Below, piece by piece: positions 1 to 9,885 of a DNA stretch of 64,000 nucleotides; the first letter of the stretch is position 1, and each line of letters begins with the position of its first letter. The position numbers were made by a program, and so were the translations under genes. The stretch lies in the NCBI RefSeq assembly GCF_014196715.1, contig NZ_JACIEF010000001.1, positions 1 through 64,000 on the forward strand, given 5' to 3'. Below the pieces are notes generated by a model, which was not told where the DNA came from, did no database searches, and saw only the letters and a program-made list of their open reading frames with translations. Source of the DNA: Pedobacter zeae (GTDB lineage: Bacteria > Bacteroidota > Bacteroidia > Sphingobacteriales > Sphingobacteriaceae).

Positions 1-2
1 CC

Positions 3-260
3 CTGATGGCAGCGAAAATCCCTTTTGGGTTAAAGAGGGTTACTTATCCAGGCAATGTTCCCCAAAAGGATTGCAGCGTACAGCAGGACGGAACCTCACC
101 CAAATGTACAGGAAACTGCGCTCCTGATAACAAACTCATAACAGGCAATTCCATCATCACGGCTGCTTAGCTTATAACAGATCCAACAGAAGAAACTACG
201 CGTAACAAAAAGATAAGACTTAGTTATGTTGTCAATTTACCGGATGTAAACCCTGTATGA
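3..260 (+). pseudogene. 3' end of an unidentified coding frame interrupted by an in-frame TAG
   Basis: The third forward frame is open from the left edge to a TGA at 258-260 except for one TAG at 168-170. The residues on both sides look like real protein: Cys-containing KDCSVQQDGTSPKCTGNC before the stop and LITDPTEETTRNKK then LSYVVNLPDVNPV after it. A single C-to-T change (CAG to TAG) would explain the stop. The gene would enter from outside the window, so its start and domain are not visible. I do not recognise the family. It could also be a short intact gene ending at 170, with chance openness beyond. Confidence 0.4.
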
Positions 261-354
261 ACTTATTTAAGAGCCTGTGGATAATTTTGATCTCTTTTAT
301 GAGCGATTTAGGGCTAAATATGTTAATATCATAAGGTTTGCCGCAATATTTGGT

Positions 355-362
355 TATCTTTG
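355..362 (+). promoter_or_regulatory. Bacteroidota -7 promoter box TATCTTTG for the desaturase gene
   Basis: TATCTTTG matches the Bacteroidota -7 consensus TAnnTTTG and lies 26 bases before the ATG at 389. A TTTG at 337-340 is closer than the usual -33 spacing, so only the -7 box is convincing. Confidence 0.5.
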
Positions 363-388
363 TTGTTAACAATATATAAACACAAATA

Positions 389-1369
389 ATGAGTTTTTTT
401 GCAGATAAAAGAAGGGAAGTAATGGTGCATATAGAAAAATATATGCTGGAGATGATGGATACCTATCTTAAACCAATCGATATAAACTGGCAACCGTCTG
501 ATTTTCTTCCCGATTCTACCAGCGATACATTTTATCAGGATATTAGAATATTAAGGGATAATGCAAAAGACCTTTCTTATGATTTAGTAGCTGTATTGAT
601 TGGCGATACCATTACGGAAGAAGCTTTACCTACTTACGAATCGTGGTTGGCCATGGTTCAGGGGCCAAGCATGAAAGAAGACGGCGGCTGGATGAAATGG
701 AACAGGCACTGGACGGCTGAGGAAAACCGTCATGGCGACTTGTTAAATAAATATTTATACCTTTCTGGCCGTGTAGATATGCGCCAAATGGAAATTTCTA
801 CACAGTACCTTATTGCAGATGGCTTCGATATAGGAACGGGGCATGATCCTTACCGTAACTTCATCTATACCTCTTTTCAGGAAATGGCTACCAATATTTC
901 GCACAGAAGGGTTGCTTCTTTAGCGAAAAAAAGTGGTGATACCTTATTATCAAGAATGTGTGGTGTTATTGCATCTGATGAAGCCAGACATGCCAAAGCC
1001 TATAAAGATTTTATGAACCGCATTTTCGAAGTTGATCCAAGTGAAGCGATGCTGGCTTTTGAAGATATGATGCGTAAAAAGATTGTAATGCCGGCACATT
1101 TCCTACGTGAAGTTGGTCTGAAAATCGGTCAAACTTTTGGGCATTTTACCGATGCTGCACAACGTTTAGGCGTTTATACGGCGGTTGATTATGTCGAAAT
1201 TATGCAGCAATTAATTGTTGATTGGAAAATTGAAGGTATGCGCGATTTAAATGAAGCCGGTGAAAAAGCCCGCGATTATATTATGGCTCTGCCTTCGCGT
1301 TTACTGAGGGTTGCAGAACGTATGAAAAACCCAACCATTGATTATAAATTTAGCTGGATTGCCGGCTAA
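389..1369 (+). CDS. acyl-[acyl-carrier-protein] desaturase (soluble diiron, plant type)
   Basis: This 326-residue soluble enzyme should introduce a cis double bond into acyl-ACP using oxygen and reduced ferredoxin, for unsaturated membrane lipids. The diiron motifs are clear: EENRH at 111-115 and DEARH at 197-201, with Glu165 in FQEMATNISH and the TEEALPTYE segment near residue 77 giving further ligands. The stretch around WTAEENRHGDLLNKYLYLSG is nearly identical to plant stearoyl-ACP desaturases. The length is normal for the bacterial family and no transit or signal peptide is present. A TAnnTTTG promoter box lies upstream and a strong terminator follows, so it is probably transcribed alone. 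Chain-length specificity cannot be read from the sequence. Confidence 0.95.
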   Translation: MSFFADKRREVMVHIEKYMLEMMDTYLKPIDINWQPSDFLPDSTSDTFYQDIRILRDNAKDLSYDLVAVLIGDTITEEALPTYESWLAMVQGPSMKEDGGWMKWNRHWTAEENRHGDLLNKYLYLSGRVDMRQMEISTQYLIADGFDIGTGHDPYRNFIYTSFQEMATNISHRRVASLAKKSGDTLLSRMCGVIASDEARHAKAYKDFMNRIFEVDPSEAMLAFEDMMRKKIVMPAHFLREVGLKIGQTFGHFTDAAQRLGVYTAVDYVEIMQQLIVDWKIEGMRDLNEAGEKARDYIMALPSRLLRVAERMKNPTIDYKFSWIAG

Positions 1370-1389
1370 AAGCAATTGAGAGATATAGA

Positions 1390-1420
1390 GCCCTGATGTT
1401 AAACCATCGGGGCTTTTTTA
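1390..1420 (+). terminator. rho-independent terminator after the desaturase
   Basis: GCCCTGATG (1390-1398) pairs with CATCGGGGC (1405-1413), with one G-T wobble and a 6-base loop, followed by TTTTTT. It is 20 bases after the desaturase stop. The minus strand has no T run, so it acts in one direction only. Confidence 0.85.
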
Positions 1421-1490
1421 TGCGTTTTCGTCTTTTCAAGGGATAATTTATTGTATAAAAATCAATACGGGTGGCAGCCCTCTCCGGAAT

Positions 1491-1597
1491 CGTCATTTCA
1501 AGCGGAGTGCAACGCAGTTGAGAACCTGAAGGCTTTGCGCAGCTAAATCTGCCTTGAGATAGATCGCTCCACTCTGCCATGCCCCGGTCGGGATGAT
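1491..1597. repeat. intergenic palindromic repeat, family A (degenerate copy)
   Basis: It begins CGTCATTTCAAGCGGAGTGC, continues AACGCAGTTGAGAA, and closes with GGTCGGGATGATG, mirroring the cleaner copy at 6502-6585. It fills the gap between the desaturase terminator and the PqqB-like gene. Confidence 0.7.
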
Positions 1598-1604
1598 GAA
1601 AAAC

Positions 1605-2528
1605 CTAATAATAAATATCGCCCTGTTTAGCAAAGTGGAATCCATTTTTTAAAACCTGTTTTTGATAGGTTGGATCCCAAAGCAGGGGATTGGTATGGTT
1701 GAAATGGATAAAGAAAATTTTATTTTTGACATTAGGGGATTCCATACTGAATAATTTTTCTGTTTCGGTTACCAATGGATGCGGAACTTCAGCAATTGGC
1801 CTGTTCCCTAATTCGGTATTGCTATAAAAGGTAGCATCGATCATTGCAATATCTACCTTTTTTACTTCATCAATGATATTTTTATTCCATTTGCTCCATT
1901 TGTCAATATCGGGGATAAACAGGTATTTTTTAGTTGGTGTTTCGATTTTAAAACCGGCAGTTTCTGAAAATTCGTCCCTGTGCGGAACAGTAAAGGCTGT
2001 TATTTTATTGTTGGCAATATCGATAGACTGATCATCGCTCAATGTAACCAGGTTAATGTTGTTGAGCTTGGCCAATTGGCTCCAGGGACCGTTTTGTTCA
2101 AGAAAAGACTTTAATTTAGGAAGCGTATAAACTTTTAAACGGTTGGCAGACATTACCTCCCGGCCAAATTCCATCAGGCCAGTGTAGTGACCGATGTGGG
2201 CATGGGTAATAAAAATGCCTTCAGGTAAATAGGGATAAGCCTCATTGGTTCTTTTTCGAAAATCCTGAAGCTGTAATTTAATATCAGGAGTAGCTTCAAA
2301 AAGCCACCATTTTTTGCTTTTCGGATCAACCAAGGCAAGTGAAACCACATTTTTTCTTAATTTTTGGTTTTTCCAGGCCAATGTACAGCAATTTTTCTGA
2401 CAGCCCATGTGTGGATAACCCCCGTCTTGGGCAACACCCAATACTAAAACATAGGGAGATTGGATTGTTTCCTGTGCCCAGGTTTTGAAGGAAAAAACAA
2501 CTACGAAAAATAATAGTATAGCTTTCAT
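1605..2528 (-). CDS. secreted PqqB-like MBL-fold metallohydrolase
   Basis: The 307-residue protein starts with a signal peptide (MKAILLFFVVVFSFKTWAQ) and has a metallo-beta-lactamase fold. The region VLGVAQDGGYPHMGC followed by Cys47 and Cys48 and the later THAHIGHYTGL resemble PqqB and related hydrolases. The metal motif reads HAHIGH (109-114), so the usual Asp of HxHxDH is Gly. HRDE near residue 184 and the IHFNHTNPL segment may complete the site. Its ATG directly follows the TAA of the acyl-CoA mutase gene, implying translational coupling. No other pqq genes are present, so a role in PQQ synthesis is not supported; a secreted hydrolase of unknown substrate is the safer reading. Confidence 0.8.
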   Translation of the reverse strand: MKAILLFFVVVFSFKTWAQETIQSPYVLVLGVAQDGGYPHMGCQKNCCTLAWKNQKLRKNVVSLALVDPKSKKWWLFEATPDIKLQLQDFRKRTNEAYPYLPEGIFITHAHIGHYTGLMEFGREVMSANRLKVYTLPKLKSFLEQNGPWSQLAKLNNINLVTLSDDQSIDIANNKITAFTVPHRDEFSETAGFKIETPTKKYLFIPDIDKWSKWNKNIIDEVKKVDIAMIDATFYSNTELGNRPIAEVPHPLVTETEKLFSMESPNVKNKIFFIHFNHTNPLLWDPTYQKQVLKNGFHFAKQGDIYY

Positions 2529-5500
2529 TTACATGTTTCTTCTGTATTGTCCACCTACCTCGTAAAGGGCCTTGCTGATTTGGCCTAACGAACAGACCTT
2601 ACAAACCTCCATCAACTGTTCGAAAATATTATCGCCGGCAATGGCTGATTTTTGAAGCTGTTTTAATAATTCACCAGCATGGCCGGCGTTACGTTTCTGG
2701 AATTTCTGCAAGGCCAAAATCTGGTATTGTTTTTCATCTTCCGTAGCACGAATCACCTCACCCGGCACAATAGTAGGGGAACCATTTTTGTTTAAAAAGG
2801 TATTTACTCCAACAATTGGGTATTCGCCCGTATGTTTCAGGGTTTCGTAATACAAACTTTCTTCCTGTATTTTTCCACGCTGATACATGGTTTCCATGGC
2901 ACCCAAAACCCCTCCACGATCGTTAATGCGTTTAAATTCGGCTAAAACGGCTTCTTCTACCAGATCTGTTAATTCTTCGATGATGAAAGCACCCTGTAGC
3001 GGATTTTCGTTCTTGGCAAGGCCCAATTCACGGTTGATGATCAATTGTATGGCCATAGCCCTTCTCACCGATTCTTCGGTAGGCGTGGTAATGGCTTCAT
3101 CATAAGCATTGGTGTGAAGGGAGTTACAGTTATCGTAAATAGCATATAAAGCCTGCAATGTGGTTCTGATATCATTAAAATCGATTTCCTGGGCATGCAA
3201 GGAACGACCCGACGTTTGAATGTGGTACTTAAGTTTCTGTGAACGGTCGTTCCCTTTGTATTTATTTTTGATAGCTTTGGCCCATATTCTTCTGGCTACG
3301 CGACCGATAACAGCATATTCAGGATCAATCCCGTTGGAGAAGAAGAAGGAGAGATTCGGCGCAAAATCATCGATATGCATCCCCCGGCTTAAATAATATT
3401 CTACAAAAGTAAAACCATTGCTGAGGGTAAAGGCCAGTTGAGAAATGGGATTGGCCCCGGCTTCTGCTATGTGGTAACCCGAAATAGATACCGAATAAAA
3501 ATTCCGTACTTTTTTGTCGATAAAGTATTTTTGAATATCGCCCATCATTCGAAGGGCAAATTCGGTAGAAAATATACAGGTATTCTGCGCCTGATCTTCT
3601 TTTAAGATATCTGCCTGAACGGTTCCCCTTACCGAACCGATGGCTTTTGCCTTAATCTGCGCATAAACATCGGCTGGCAGAACCTGGTCGCCGGTAACAC
3701 CTAGAAGCATTAAGCCTAAACCATTATTCCCTTCTGGTAAAGTGCCATTATATGACGGTTTTTCGATGTTTTTAGAAGCATATATCGCATCAATTTTAGC
3801 CTGAACTTCTTTGGTCAAGCCGTTTTCGATAATGTATTTTTCACATTGCTGATCAATTGCGGCATTCATGAAAAAGCCCAGCAACATTGGCGCCGGTCCG
3901 TTAATGGTCATGGATACCGATGTAGATGGCGCACAAAGATCAAAACCTGAATATAGTTTTTTGGCATCATCCAAAGTGGCAATGCTCACGCCCGAGTTAC
4001 CGATTTTGCCGTAAATATCAGGGCGCAAATGCGGATCTTCGCCATAAAGGGTAACCGAATCAAAAGCTGTAGACAAACGATGAGCCGATTGCCCCAGTGA
4101 AACATAATGGAAACGTTTATTGGTCCGTTCGGGGCCACCTTCACCGGCAAACATACGGGTAGGGTCTTCACCATCGCGTTTCAGCGGAAATACGCCTGCA
4201 GCATAAGGAAACTCGCCTGGCAGGTTTTCGGTTAAGAGCCACCTTAAAATGTCGCCCCAATCTTCGTAACGGGGCAGCGATACCTTTGGAACCTGAAGCT
4301 TTGAAAGCGATTCATAAAATAAAGGTTGTCTAATTTCTTTATCGCGCACCTTATAAATAAAAAATTCTTCTTTATAAGCCTTTTTGGTATCTGGCCATTG
4401 GCGTAATAACCTTTTGCATTCGCCATCGAGCTGTTCTTCGAAGAATTGATAGGTCGCATTTAGGTTTTTTGACACCCCGTTATGCTGCCCTCCCTCTACG
4501 AGAGGGGAATTAGGATCATTTAATAAATCGATTACACCTTTGAGCTGGTACATTTTCCGGGCAATGTTGGCCTGTTTAGTTACCCACTCATTGTATACCT
4601 GGCTCGATTCGGCAATTTCGGCCAGGTAACGGATACGATCAGGTGGTATGATGTAGATTTTTTCGGACTGATCTGAAGTTAATTCCATTTTGGCCTGAAA
4701 ATCTGTTCCGGTTTTAACTTTTATTTGCTCCATTAAGGCCACAAATAAGTTATTCATGCCGGGATCGTTAAACTGCGAGGCCATGGTGCCGTAAACAGGT
4801 ATTTCGTCGTCTTTGGCGTCGAAAATGTTGTGGTTACGTTTGTATTGTTTTCGTACATCGCGCAGGGCATCCAAAGCCCCTCTTTTATCAAATTTGTTGA
4901 TGGCTACAAGATCGGCAAAATCGAGCATATCGATTTTTTCGAGCTGGGTAGCCGCCCCGAATTCGGGAGTCATTACGTATAATGAAACATCGCAATGTTC
5001 GGTAATTTCGGTATCAGATTGGCCAATACCTGAGGTTTCTACAATAATCAGGTCATAGCCTGCAGCTTTACAGATATCAATGCTTTCCTGCACGTTTTTA
5101 GATAAGGCAAGATTAGCCTGGCGTGTGGCCAGGGAGCGCATGTATACCCGGGGGTTATTGATGGCATTCATCCGGATACGGTCGCCGAGTAAAGCCCCAC
5201 CTGTTTTTCTTTTTGAAGGATCGACAGAAATAATGGCCAGGGTTTTGTCTTTCACCTCAACCAAAAAACGACGGACCAGTTCATCTACCAGGGATGATTT
5301 TCCGGCACCGCCGGTTCCAGTAATGCCTACAATTGGGGCAGTGTTATTTTTGGAAAGTTTCTTTAATTCATCAACAAATTTTTGGGCACCTTCAGGATCA
5401 TTTTCTGCAACAGTAATAGCGCCAGCGATGGCTTTTATGTCTTTTGTTGGGATGGTTTCCAGCTCGTTTGTAATATTGGTTTTGGTTACAAAATCAGTTT

Positions 5501-5924
5501 GTATAAGCATATCATTGATCATGCCCTGTAAACCCATTTTACGGCCATCATCGGGAGAGTAGATCTTAGCAATTCCGTAAGCCTGCAATTCCTCAATTTC
5601 CGAAGGCAGGATTACACCACCGCCGCCTGCAAATATTTTAATATGGCCCGAACCCCTTTCCTGCAGAAGATCGTACATATACTTAAAATATTCGATATGT
5701 CCGCCCTGGTAAGAAGTCATGGCAATACCCTGAACATCTTCCTGTATAGCGCAATTTACAACCTCATCAACCGACCGGTTATGGCCAAGATGGATAACCT
5801 CGGCACCGGATGACTGAAGGATACGGCGCATGATATTAATGGTTGCATCGTGGCCATCAAAAAGGGAAGCAGCGGTTACAAAACGGATTTTATTTTTTGG
5901 CTTATATATTTCTATTGGTTGCAT
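2529..5924 (-). CDS. icmF: fused cobalamin-dependent acyl-CoA mutase with its G-protein chaperone (IcmF type)
   Basis: One 1131-residue chain combines an N-terminal B12-binding domain (DGHD at 23-26, His25 the probable lower cobalt ligand), a MeaB-like GTPase domain with P-loop [12 protein letters not shown] at about 200-211, and a C-terminal mutase barrel. This order defines IcmF, which interconverts isobutyryl-CoA and n-butyryl-CoA; some relatives act on other branched acyl-CoAs. The GTPase part loads and protects the cofactor. The frame is open to 5993, but [10 protein letters not shown] at 5924 is chosen because homologues start just before the [13 protein letters not shown] strand and the extra 23 residues look non-coding. 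The downstream PqqB-like gene begins directly after its stop. Confidence 0.93.
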   Translation of the reverse strand: MQPIEIYKPKNKIRFVTAASLFDGHDATINIMRRILQSSGAEVIHLGHNRSVDEVVNCAIQEDVQGIAMTSYQGGHIEYFKYMYDLLQERGSGHIKIFAGGGGVILPSEIEELQAYGIAKIYSPDDGRKMGLQGMINDMLIQTDFVTKTNITNELETIPTKDIKAIAGAITVAENDPEGAQKFVDELKKLSKNNTAPIVGITGTGGAGKSSLVDELVRRFLVEVKDKTLAIISVDPSKRKTGGALLGDRIRMNAINNPRVYMRSLATRQANLALSKNVQESIDICKAAGYDLIIVETSGIGQSDTEITEHCDVSLYVMTPEFGAATQLEKIDMLDFADLVAINKFDKRGALDALRDVRKQYKRNHNIFDAKDDEIPVYGTMASQFNDPGMNNLFVALMEQIKVKTGTDFQAKMELTSDQSEKIYIIPPDRIRYLAEIAESSQVYNEWVTKQANIARKMYQLKGVIDLLNDPNSPLVEGGQHNGVSKNLNATYQFFEEQLDGECKRLLRQWPDTKKAYKEEFFIYKVRDKEIRQPLFYESLSKLQVPKVSLPRYEDWGDILRWLLTENLPGEFPYAAGVFPLKRDGEDPTRMFAGEGGPERTNKRFHYVSLGQSAHRLSTAFDSVTLYGEDPHLRPDIYGKIGNSGVSIATLDDAKKLYSGFDLCAPSTSVSMTINGPAPMLLGFFMNAAIDQQCEKYIIENGLTKEVQAKIDAIYASKNIEKPSYNGTLPEGNNGLGLMLLGVTGDQVLPADVYAQIKAKAIGSVRGTVQADILKEDQAQNTCIFSTEFALRMMGDIQKYFIDKKVRNFYSVSISGYHIAEAGANPISQLAFTLSNGFTFVEYYLSRGMHIDDFAPNLSFFFSNGIDPEYAVIGRVARRIWAKAIKNKYKGNDRSQKLKYHIQTSGRSLHAQEIDFNDIRTTLQALYAIYDNCNSLHTNAYDEAITTPTEESVRRAMAIQLIINRELGLAKNENPLQGAFIIEELTDLVEEAVLAEFKRINDRGGVLGAMETMYQRGKIQEESLYYETLKHTGEYPIVGVNTFLNKNGSPTIVPGEVIRATEDEKQYQILALQKFQKRNAGHAGELLKQLQKSAIAGDNIFEQLMEVCKVCSLGQISKALYEVGGQYRRNM

Positions 5925-6054
5925 ACATTGGGATTTAAAGGATTGATTTATACAGAAACGACCAATCCGTGTTCCAAATATTTGGTTATGCAAATGTACT
6001 AAATTAAGCAGTTTTAAGCACGAATACCCTATACTGTTATGGCTTTTGGTTCAG

Positions 6055-6423
6055 TTATAATTCCTGTCCAAATTGTAGTAAATAGCCATTATTGTCATAA
6101 ATGGCAAACTCTCTCATACCATAATCAAAATCTTCTAACGGGTAACAGATCTCGCATTGATCTTTTAAAATTTCCCAAAGCTGTTTAACTTCATTGGTTT
6201 TAATGTAAAGGGAGCCACTCATAACCGCTTTGGGCATATTGCGGTGCTCGTTGGGCATGCAGAACATAATTTCTATCCCATCTTTGCTAAGGCTAAACCA
6301 GCTAAGATCATCGAATTTTGCCTCACAGGTGAAACCTAAAATTGTTGTATAAAACTTTAGCGTTGCCGGTATATCATGCGACTCGAGCATGGGGGTAAGT
6401 TTGATAGCGGTGTATGTTGACAT
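6055..6423 (-). CDS. VOC (glyoxalase/bleomycin-resistance fold) family protein
   Basis: The 122-residue protein has the paired beta-alpha-beta-beta-beta modules of the vicinal oxygen chelate fold. The start (KLTPMLESHDIPATLKFYTT) and the end (MREFAIYDNNGYLLQFGQ) are typical of single-domain bacterial members, which usually act as dimers. The terminal Gln-Glu of FGQEL is where many members place a metal-binding Glu. The substrate cannot be predicted. It is likely a monocistronic gene: 130 bases separate it from icmF, with no overlap or clear shared promoter. Confidence 0.85.
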   Translation of the reverse strand: MSTYTAIKLTPMLESHDIPATLKFYTTILGFTCEAKFDDLSWFSLSKDGIEIMFCMPNEHRNMPKAVMSGSLYIKTNEVKQLWEILKDQCEICYPLEDFDYGMREFAIYDNNGYLLQFGQEL

Positions 6424-6501
6424 GATCTAAAATAATAAAAATGCGATTTTTACCATACGAGAAATTGGAGAACCAAAATTAATGATTGCCCTATTAAAGA
6501 T

Positions 6502-6585
6502 CGTCATTTCGAGCGAAGTGCAACGCAGCCGAGAAATCTAATTAGATAGATCTCTCCATTCCGCTACGCGTCAGTCGAGATGACG
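6502..6585. repeat. intergenic palindromic repeat, family A (clean copy)
   Basis: CGTCATTTCGA at the left end pairs with TCGAGATGACG at the right end (10 of 11 bases). The inside reads GCGAAGTGCAACGCAG and AGATCTCTCCATTCCGC. The same layout recurs at 1491-1597. Confidence 0.85.
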
Positions 6586-6596
6586 ATTTCAGTAAA

Positions 6597-6630
6597 ACAA
6601 AAAAACTATGCTGGTGAGCATAGTTTTTTA
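6597..6630 (-). terminator. bidirectional rho-independent terminator after pafA
   Basis: AAACTATGCT (6603-6612) pairs with AGCATAGTTT (6617-6626) around a GGTG loop. On the minus strand the hairpin runs into TTTTTTT, four bases after the PafA stop. Confidence 0.85.
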
Positions 6631-6633
6631 ATA

Positions 6634-8292
6634 TTATTTATTGGTGATTTCGGTGATGGGCTCTCCAACTGTTCCGTTGGGTGTTTGGATATGTAACAGC
6701 GCAGCTAGTGTTGGTGCAATATCGGTCATGTAATGCATCCGGTTTGTTGCACCCGGTTTAACTCCCCAGCCCATAAAAACCAATGGAATATGCGAATCGT
6801 ACGGATTCCAATTGCCATGGGTGGTTCCTGTACTGCCACCGTTAAACCAGTTCGGTTGCAAAACATAATAGATGTCGCCGCTTCTGCGGGCATTGTAGCC
6901 ATTGGTAATCATCTTTTTTTGGATCTCCTGAAGGGTGGCCTGCGATATTTTAGCAATATCTACAGCATTCTGGAAACCATCCAATCTTTTTAGGAATTCA
7001 ACAGCGGCTGATTTAATCACATCGAAACTCACATCACCTTTATCGGTTTTATCGTGATCAAAAATGATCTGATTGTTCATTGATCTTAAAACTACATTGT
7101 TTACCTTAAATTTATCGTTTAAGTAAGCATTTAATTTGTTGGCAATATCTCTGTCGCTAACCACTCCCGAAGGCATTTTATTTTCTTGCATAAAACCCGG
7201 CACATGGGCCGCACCATGATCGGCAGTTAAAAATACAGTGTAATTTCCTTTACCAACTTTTTTATCAAGGTAATTGAAAAACTCTTCGAAATCTTTGTCC
7301 AAACGTAAATAGGTATCTTCCGCTTCTATCGAATTCGGACCATAGGCGTGACCAATATAATCTGTAGAGGAGCAGCTTACTGCCAAGAAATCGGTGATGT
7401 TATCCTGTCCTAAATCTTCCGAAAGGATCGCCAGTTTAGCCAGGTCAAGGGTGATGGTATTGCCATAAGGTGTGCTTCTGATGGCATCGAAATTTTTATC
7501 AATGTTTTGGGTTAACTGGTGTGGAAATGTGCTCTGTTTACCTTCGTAAGCTTTCTCATCAGCGGTACTGTTTACATAGGTATTGATGGGATATAAAGTT
7601 TCCCAGTTTTTTGCATAAAACTTGTTTGCCAGTTTCAGTTTATTATAATCAGCAATCCAGCCTGGTACTTCTTTCATATAATAGGTACTCGTAATCCAGT
7701 TTCCGGTGCTACCCTGGTACCAGTATGCCGCATTTGCAGCATGACCTGCCGGAAGGATTGATCCCCTGTCTTTTAACGAAATACCGATTACTTTGCCTCT
7801 AAAATTGGTTGCTAACCTCAATTCATCGGTTATGGTGGTGGTTAGCATATTTTTGGGCGACATATTACCTTCTGATGAGGGGGTACTGCCAACTGTTGAT
7901 ACGGAAGAATCTTCTGTACAGTATACATTTTTTTTAGTTTCAGGATCATACCAATCGTTACCGATAATGCCATGAACAGCCGGAACTGAACCCGTGTAGA
8001 TGCAGGTATGGCCGCAGGCAGTATAGGTAGGGGTGTAAGGAATAAAAGTATTTTCTACTGAAAAACCTTCATTTATTAATCTTTTAAAACCACCATTGGT
8101 ATACCGGTTATAGTAACGGTATAAATAATCCCACCGCATTTGATCAACCACCAGGCCTACCACTAATTTAGGACGGGCTACCTCGGCAGGGAATGCTTTT
8201 GGCTGTGCAGGGATAGTTTTTTTAGTCTGGGCAGAAGAGAGAGAAACTGAAAAAATAGATATAGAAAAGATTAGAAAGGAAATTTTCTTCAT
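6634..8292 (-). CDS. pafA: PafA-type alkaline phosphatase, periplasmic
   Basis: The 552-residue enzyme hydrolyses phosphate monoesters with a two-zinc site. A signal peptide (about residues 1-21, ending SLSSAQ) exports it. The PafA signature is complete: metal ligand Asp50 in VVDQMRWDY, Thr91 nucleophile in TPTYTACGH, Asn112 in GND, and Lys173/Arg175 in LKDRGS, the pair that marks PafA rather than PhoA. TADHGAAH and the late GTTHGNWNPYD segment supply the remaining zinc ligands. The spacing matches the Elizabethkingia enzyme after allowing for a 12-residue longer N-terminus. PafA is known to be constitutive rather than phosphate-repressed in some Bacteroidota; no Pho box was recognised here. 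Confidence 0.93.
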   Translation of the reverse strand: MKKISFLIFSISIFSVSLSSAQTKKTIPAQPKAFPAEVARPKLVVGLVVDQMRWDYLYRYYNRYTNGGFKRLINEGFSVENTFIPYTPTYTACGHTCIYTGSVPAVHGIIGNDWYDPETKKNVYCTEDSSVSTVGSTPSSEGNMSPKNMLTTTITDELRLATNFRGKVIGISLKDRGSILPAGHAANAAYWYQGSTGNWITSTYYMKEVPGWIADYNKLKLANKFYAKNWETLYPINTYVNSTADEKAYEGKQSTFPHQLTQNIDKNFDAIRSTPYGNTITLDLAKLAILSEDLGQDNITDFLAVSCSSTDYIGHAYGPNSIEAEDTYLRLDKDFEEFFNYLDKKVGKGNYTVFLTADHGAAHVPGFMQENKMPSGVVSDRDIANKLNAYLNDKFKVNNVVLRSMNNQIIFDHDKTDKGDVSFDVIKSAAVEFLKRLDGFQNAVDIAKISQATLQEIQKKMITNGYNARRSGDIYYVLQPNWFNGGSTGTTHGNWNPYDSHIPLVFMGWGVKPGATNRMHYMTDIAPTLAALLHIQTPNGTVGEPITEITNK

Positions 8293-8360
8293 TGTGTTTT
8301 AGTTAAAGGGCTAAATTAACAACTTTTAAGTGAAGATATTTTGAAGTTAATGTAAAGATT

Positions 8361-9650
8361 TTATATCGCTTCGGCCACTACAAAAGTGCTTCCACCAATA
8401 TAAACAAGGTCTTTTGCCCCAGCTGATTGAATAGCCATGGCTTTGGCTTCGGCTACAGATGAATAAGTGTTTCCTTTTAAGCCAAACCCGGCGGCCTGGT
8501 CGGCAAGTTCGTTAGCGGCTAATCCCCGTTCTAAATCGGGTTTGCAAAAATAATAAGACGCATTTTTGGGCAGTAGAGCTAAAACCTTCGAAATATCTTT
8601 GTCTTTAACCATTCCGAAAACGATATGCAGGTTTTGGTAAGGTGTTTGGCTGATGTTTTTGATTACTTCGGCAATACCGGCTTCATTGTGTCCCGTATCG
8701 CAAATTACTAACGGATTTTTACTTAAAGTTTGCCAACGGCCCTGTAATCCGGTCTGTTTTTTAACCTGACTTATGCCTTTGTAAACGTTTTGCACATCGG
8801 TTTTGATTTCGGTTTGGGCATTCAGTACGGCCAGTGTTTCTAAAACCGTTAAAATATTTTTATGCTGATAAACACCGGTGAGGTCGCTTTGCAGGTTTTT
8901 ATATTTAATTTCTTCGCCCTGATAAACCGATAATGACAATTTATTATTTGCCAGTTTAAAATCGAGGGCAGTTAAAACCTGATCGGCAAAAACGATTGGC
9001 GCATTCATTTCTGTGGCCTTTTTGTTAAATACTGGCGCCGATGCTTCGTGGGTTTCGCCGATTACAACAGGTGTGTCTTTTTTGATAATGCCGGCCTTTT
9101 CGCCGGCAATTTCTGCCAGGGTGTTACCCAGCATATTGGTGTGGTCTAAACTGATATTAGTAATTACCGAAGTAAGCGGACTAATGATGTTGGTCGAATC
9201 GAGGCGGCCACCTAAACCCACTTCGATAACGGCAATATCCACCTGGTGCCTGGCAAAACAATCGAAGGCGAGGGCTACTGTAACTTCAAAAAATGAAGGC
9301 TCGACCTTTTCAATGAGTTGTTTCTGATTTTTAACAAAAGCAATCACTTCGGTTTTGCTGATCATCTTTCCATTGATACGAATGCGCTCACGGAAATCTT
9401 TTAAATGAGGAGAAGTATATAGTCCGGTTTTATAACCCTGCGCTTGTAATACGGAAGCCAACATATGTGAGGTTGATCCTTTTCCGTTTGTACCGGCCAC
9501 ATGGATGCTTTTAAATTTATCCTGCGGATTATCCAAAGCATTGCATAGGATGATGGTATTGGTTAAATCTTTTTTAAAAGCAGAGGCGCCAACGCGGGTA
9601 AACATCGGAAGTTTACTGTATAAAAAATCAAGCGTTTGTTGGTAGTTCAT
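8361..9650 (-). CDS. folC: bifunctional dihydrofolate synthase/folylpolyglutamate synthase
   Basis: FolC adds glutamate to dihydropteroate and to folates, using ATP in the cytoplasm. The Mur-ligase P-loop is IHVAGTNGKGSTSHM, followed by TSPHLKDFRERIRI and the DSTNIISP and SLDHTNMLG segments typical of FolC. The length is 429 residues. MNYQQTLDFLYSKLPMF at 9650 is preferred over an ATG four codons earlier because a TATATTTG promoter box at 9660-9667 overlaps the earlier codon. In related genomes I recall folC following an exbB-exbD-tonB cluster; here a plus-strand gene lies between. Confidence 0.93.
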   Translation of the reverse strand: MNYQQTLDFLYSKLPMFTRVGASAFKKDLTNTIILCNALDNPQDKFKSIHVAGTNGKGSTSHMLASVLQAQGYKTGLYTSPHLKDFRERIRINGKMISKTEVIAFVKNQKQLIEKVEPSFFEVTVALAFDCFARHQVDIAVIEVGLGGRLDSTNIISPLTSVITNISLDHTNMLGNTLAEIAGEKAGIIKKDTPVVIGETHEASAPVFNKKATEMNAPIVFADQVLTALDFKLANNKLSLSVYQGEEIKYKNLQSDLTGVYQHKNILTVLETLAVLNAQTEIKTDVQNVYKGISQVKKQTGLQGRWQTLSKNPLVICDTGHNEAGIAEVIKNISQTPYQNLHIVFGMVKDKDISKVLALLPKNASYYFCKPDLERGLAANELADQAAGFGLKGNTYSSVAEAKAMAIQSAGAKDLVYIGGSTFVVAEAI

Positions 9651-9659
9651 AATATGCGT

Positions 9660-9667
9660 CAAATATA
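9660..9667 (-). promoter_or_regulatory. -7 promoter box TATATTTG for folC
   Basis: On the minus strand TATATTTG matches TAnnTTTG and ends 9 bases before the chosen ATG, implying a very short leader. No clear -33 TTG is seen. Confidence 0.45.
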
Positions 9668-9885
9668 AGTTGACTAGAGTGATTATGGAACGAAATGTTC
9701 AATATTTTCATCTGCGATTAAGTCAATTCATGTTTACCTGAAATTTAATTTAGTTTATGTCTGATTTTATCATGATAAATGAAAAACGAACTAAAATTAT
9801 CCCTAATCTTTAAGATTTTTCGCCCTTCATTTTTTTTAAAATAGATAATATTTGATTGAAAATTTTTAACCAAATCAATTAAACA

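Noticed and set aside
1350..1580. 76-codon minus-strand frame after the desaturase
   Set aside because: It covers a terminator and a family A repeat.
5080..5562. 160-codon plus-strand frame opposite icmF
   Set aside because: It is antisense to the conserved GTPase domain and Ser-rich as expected for a shadow.
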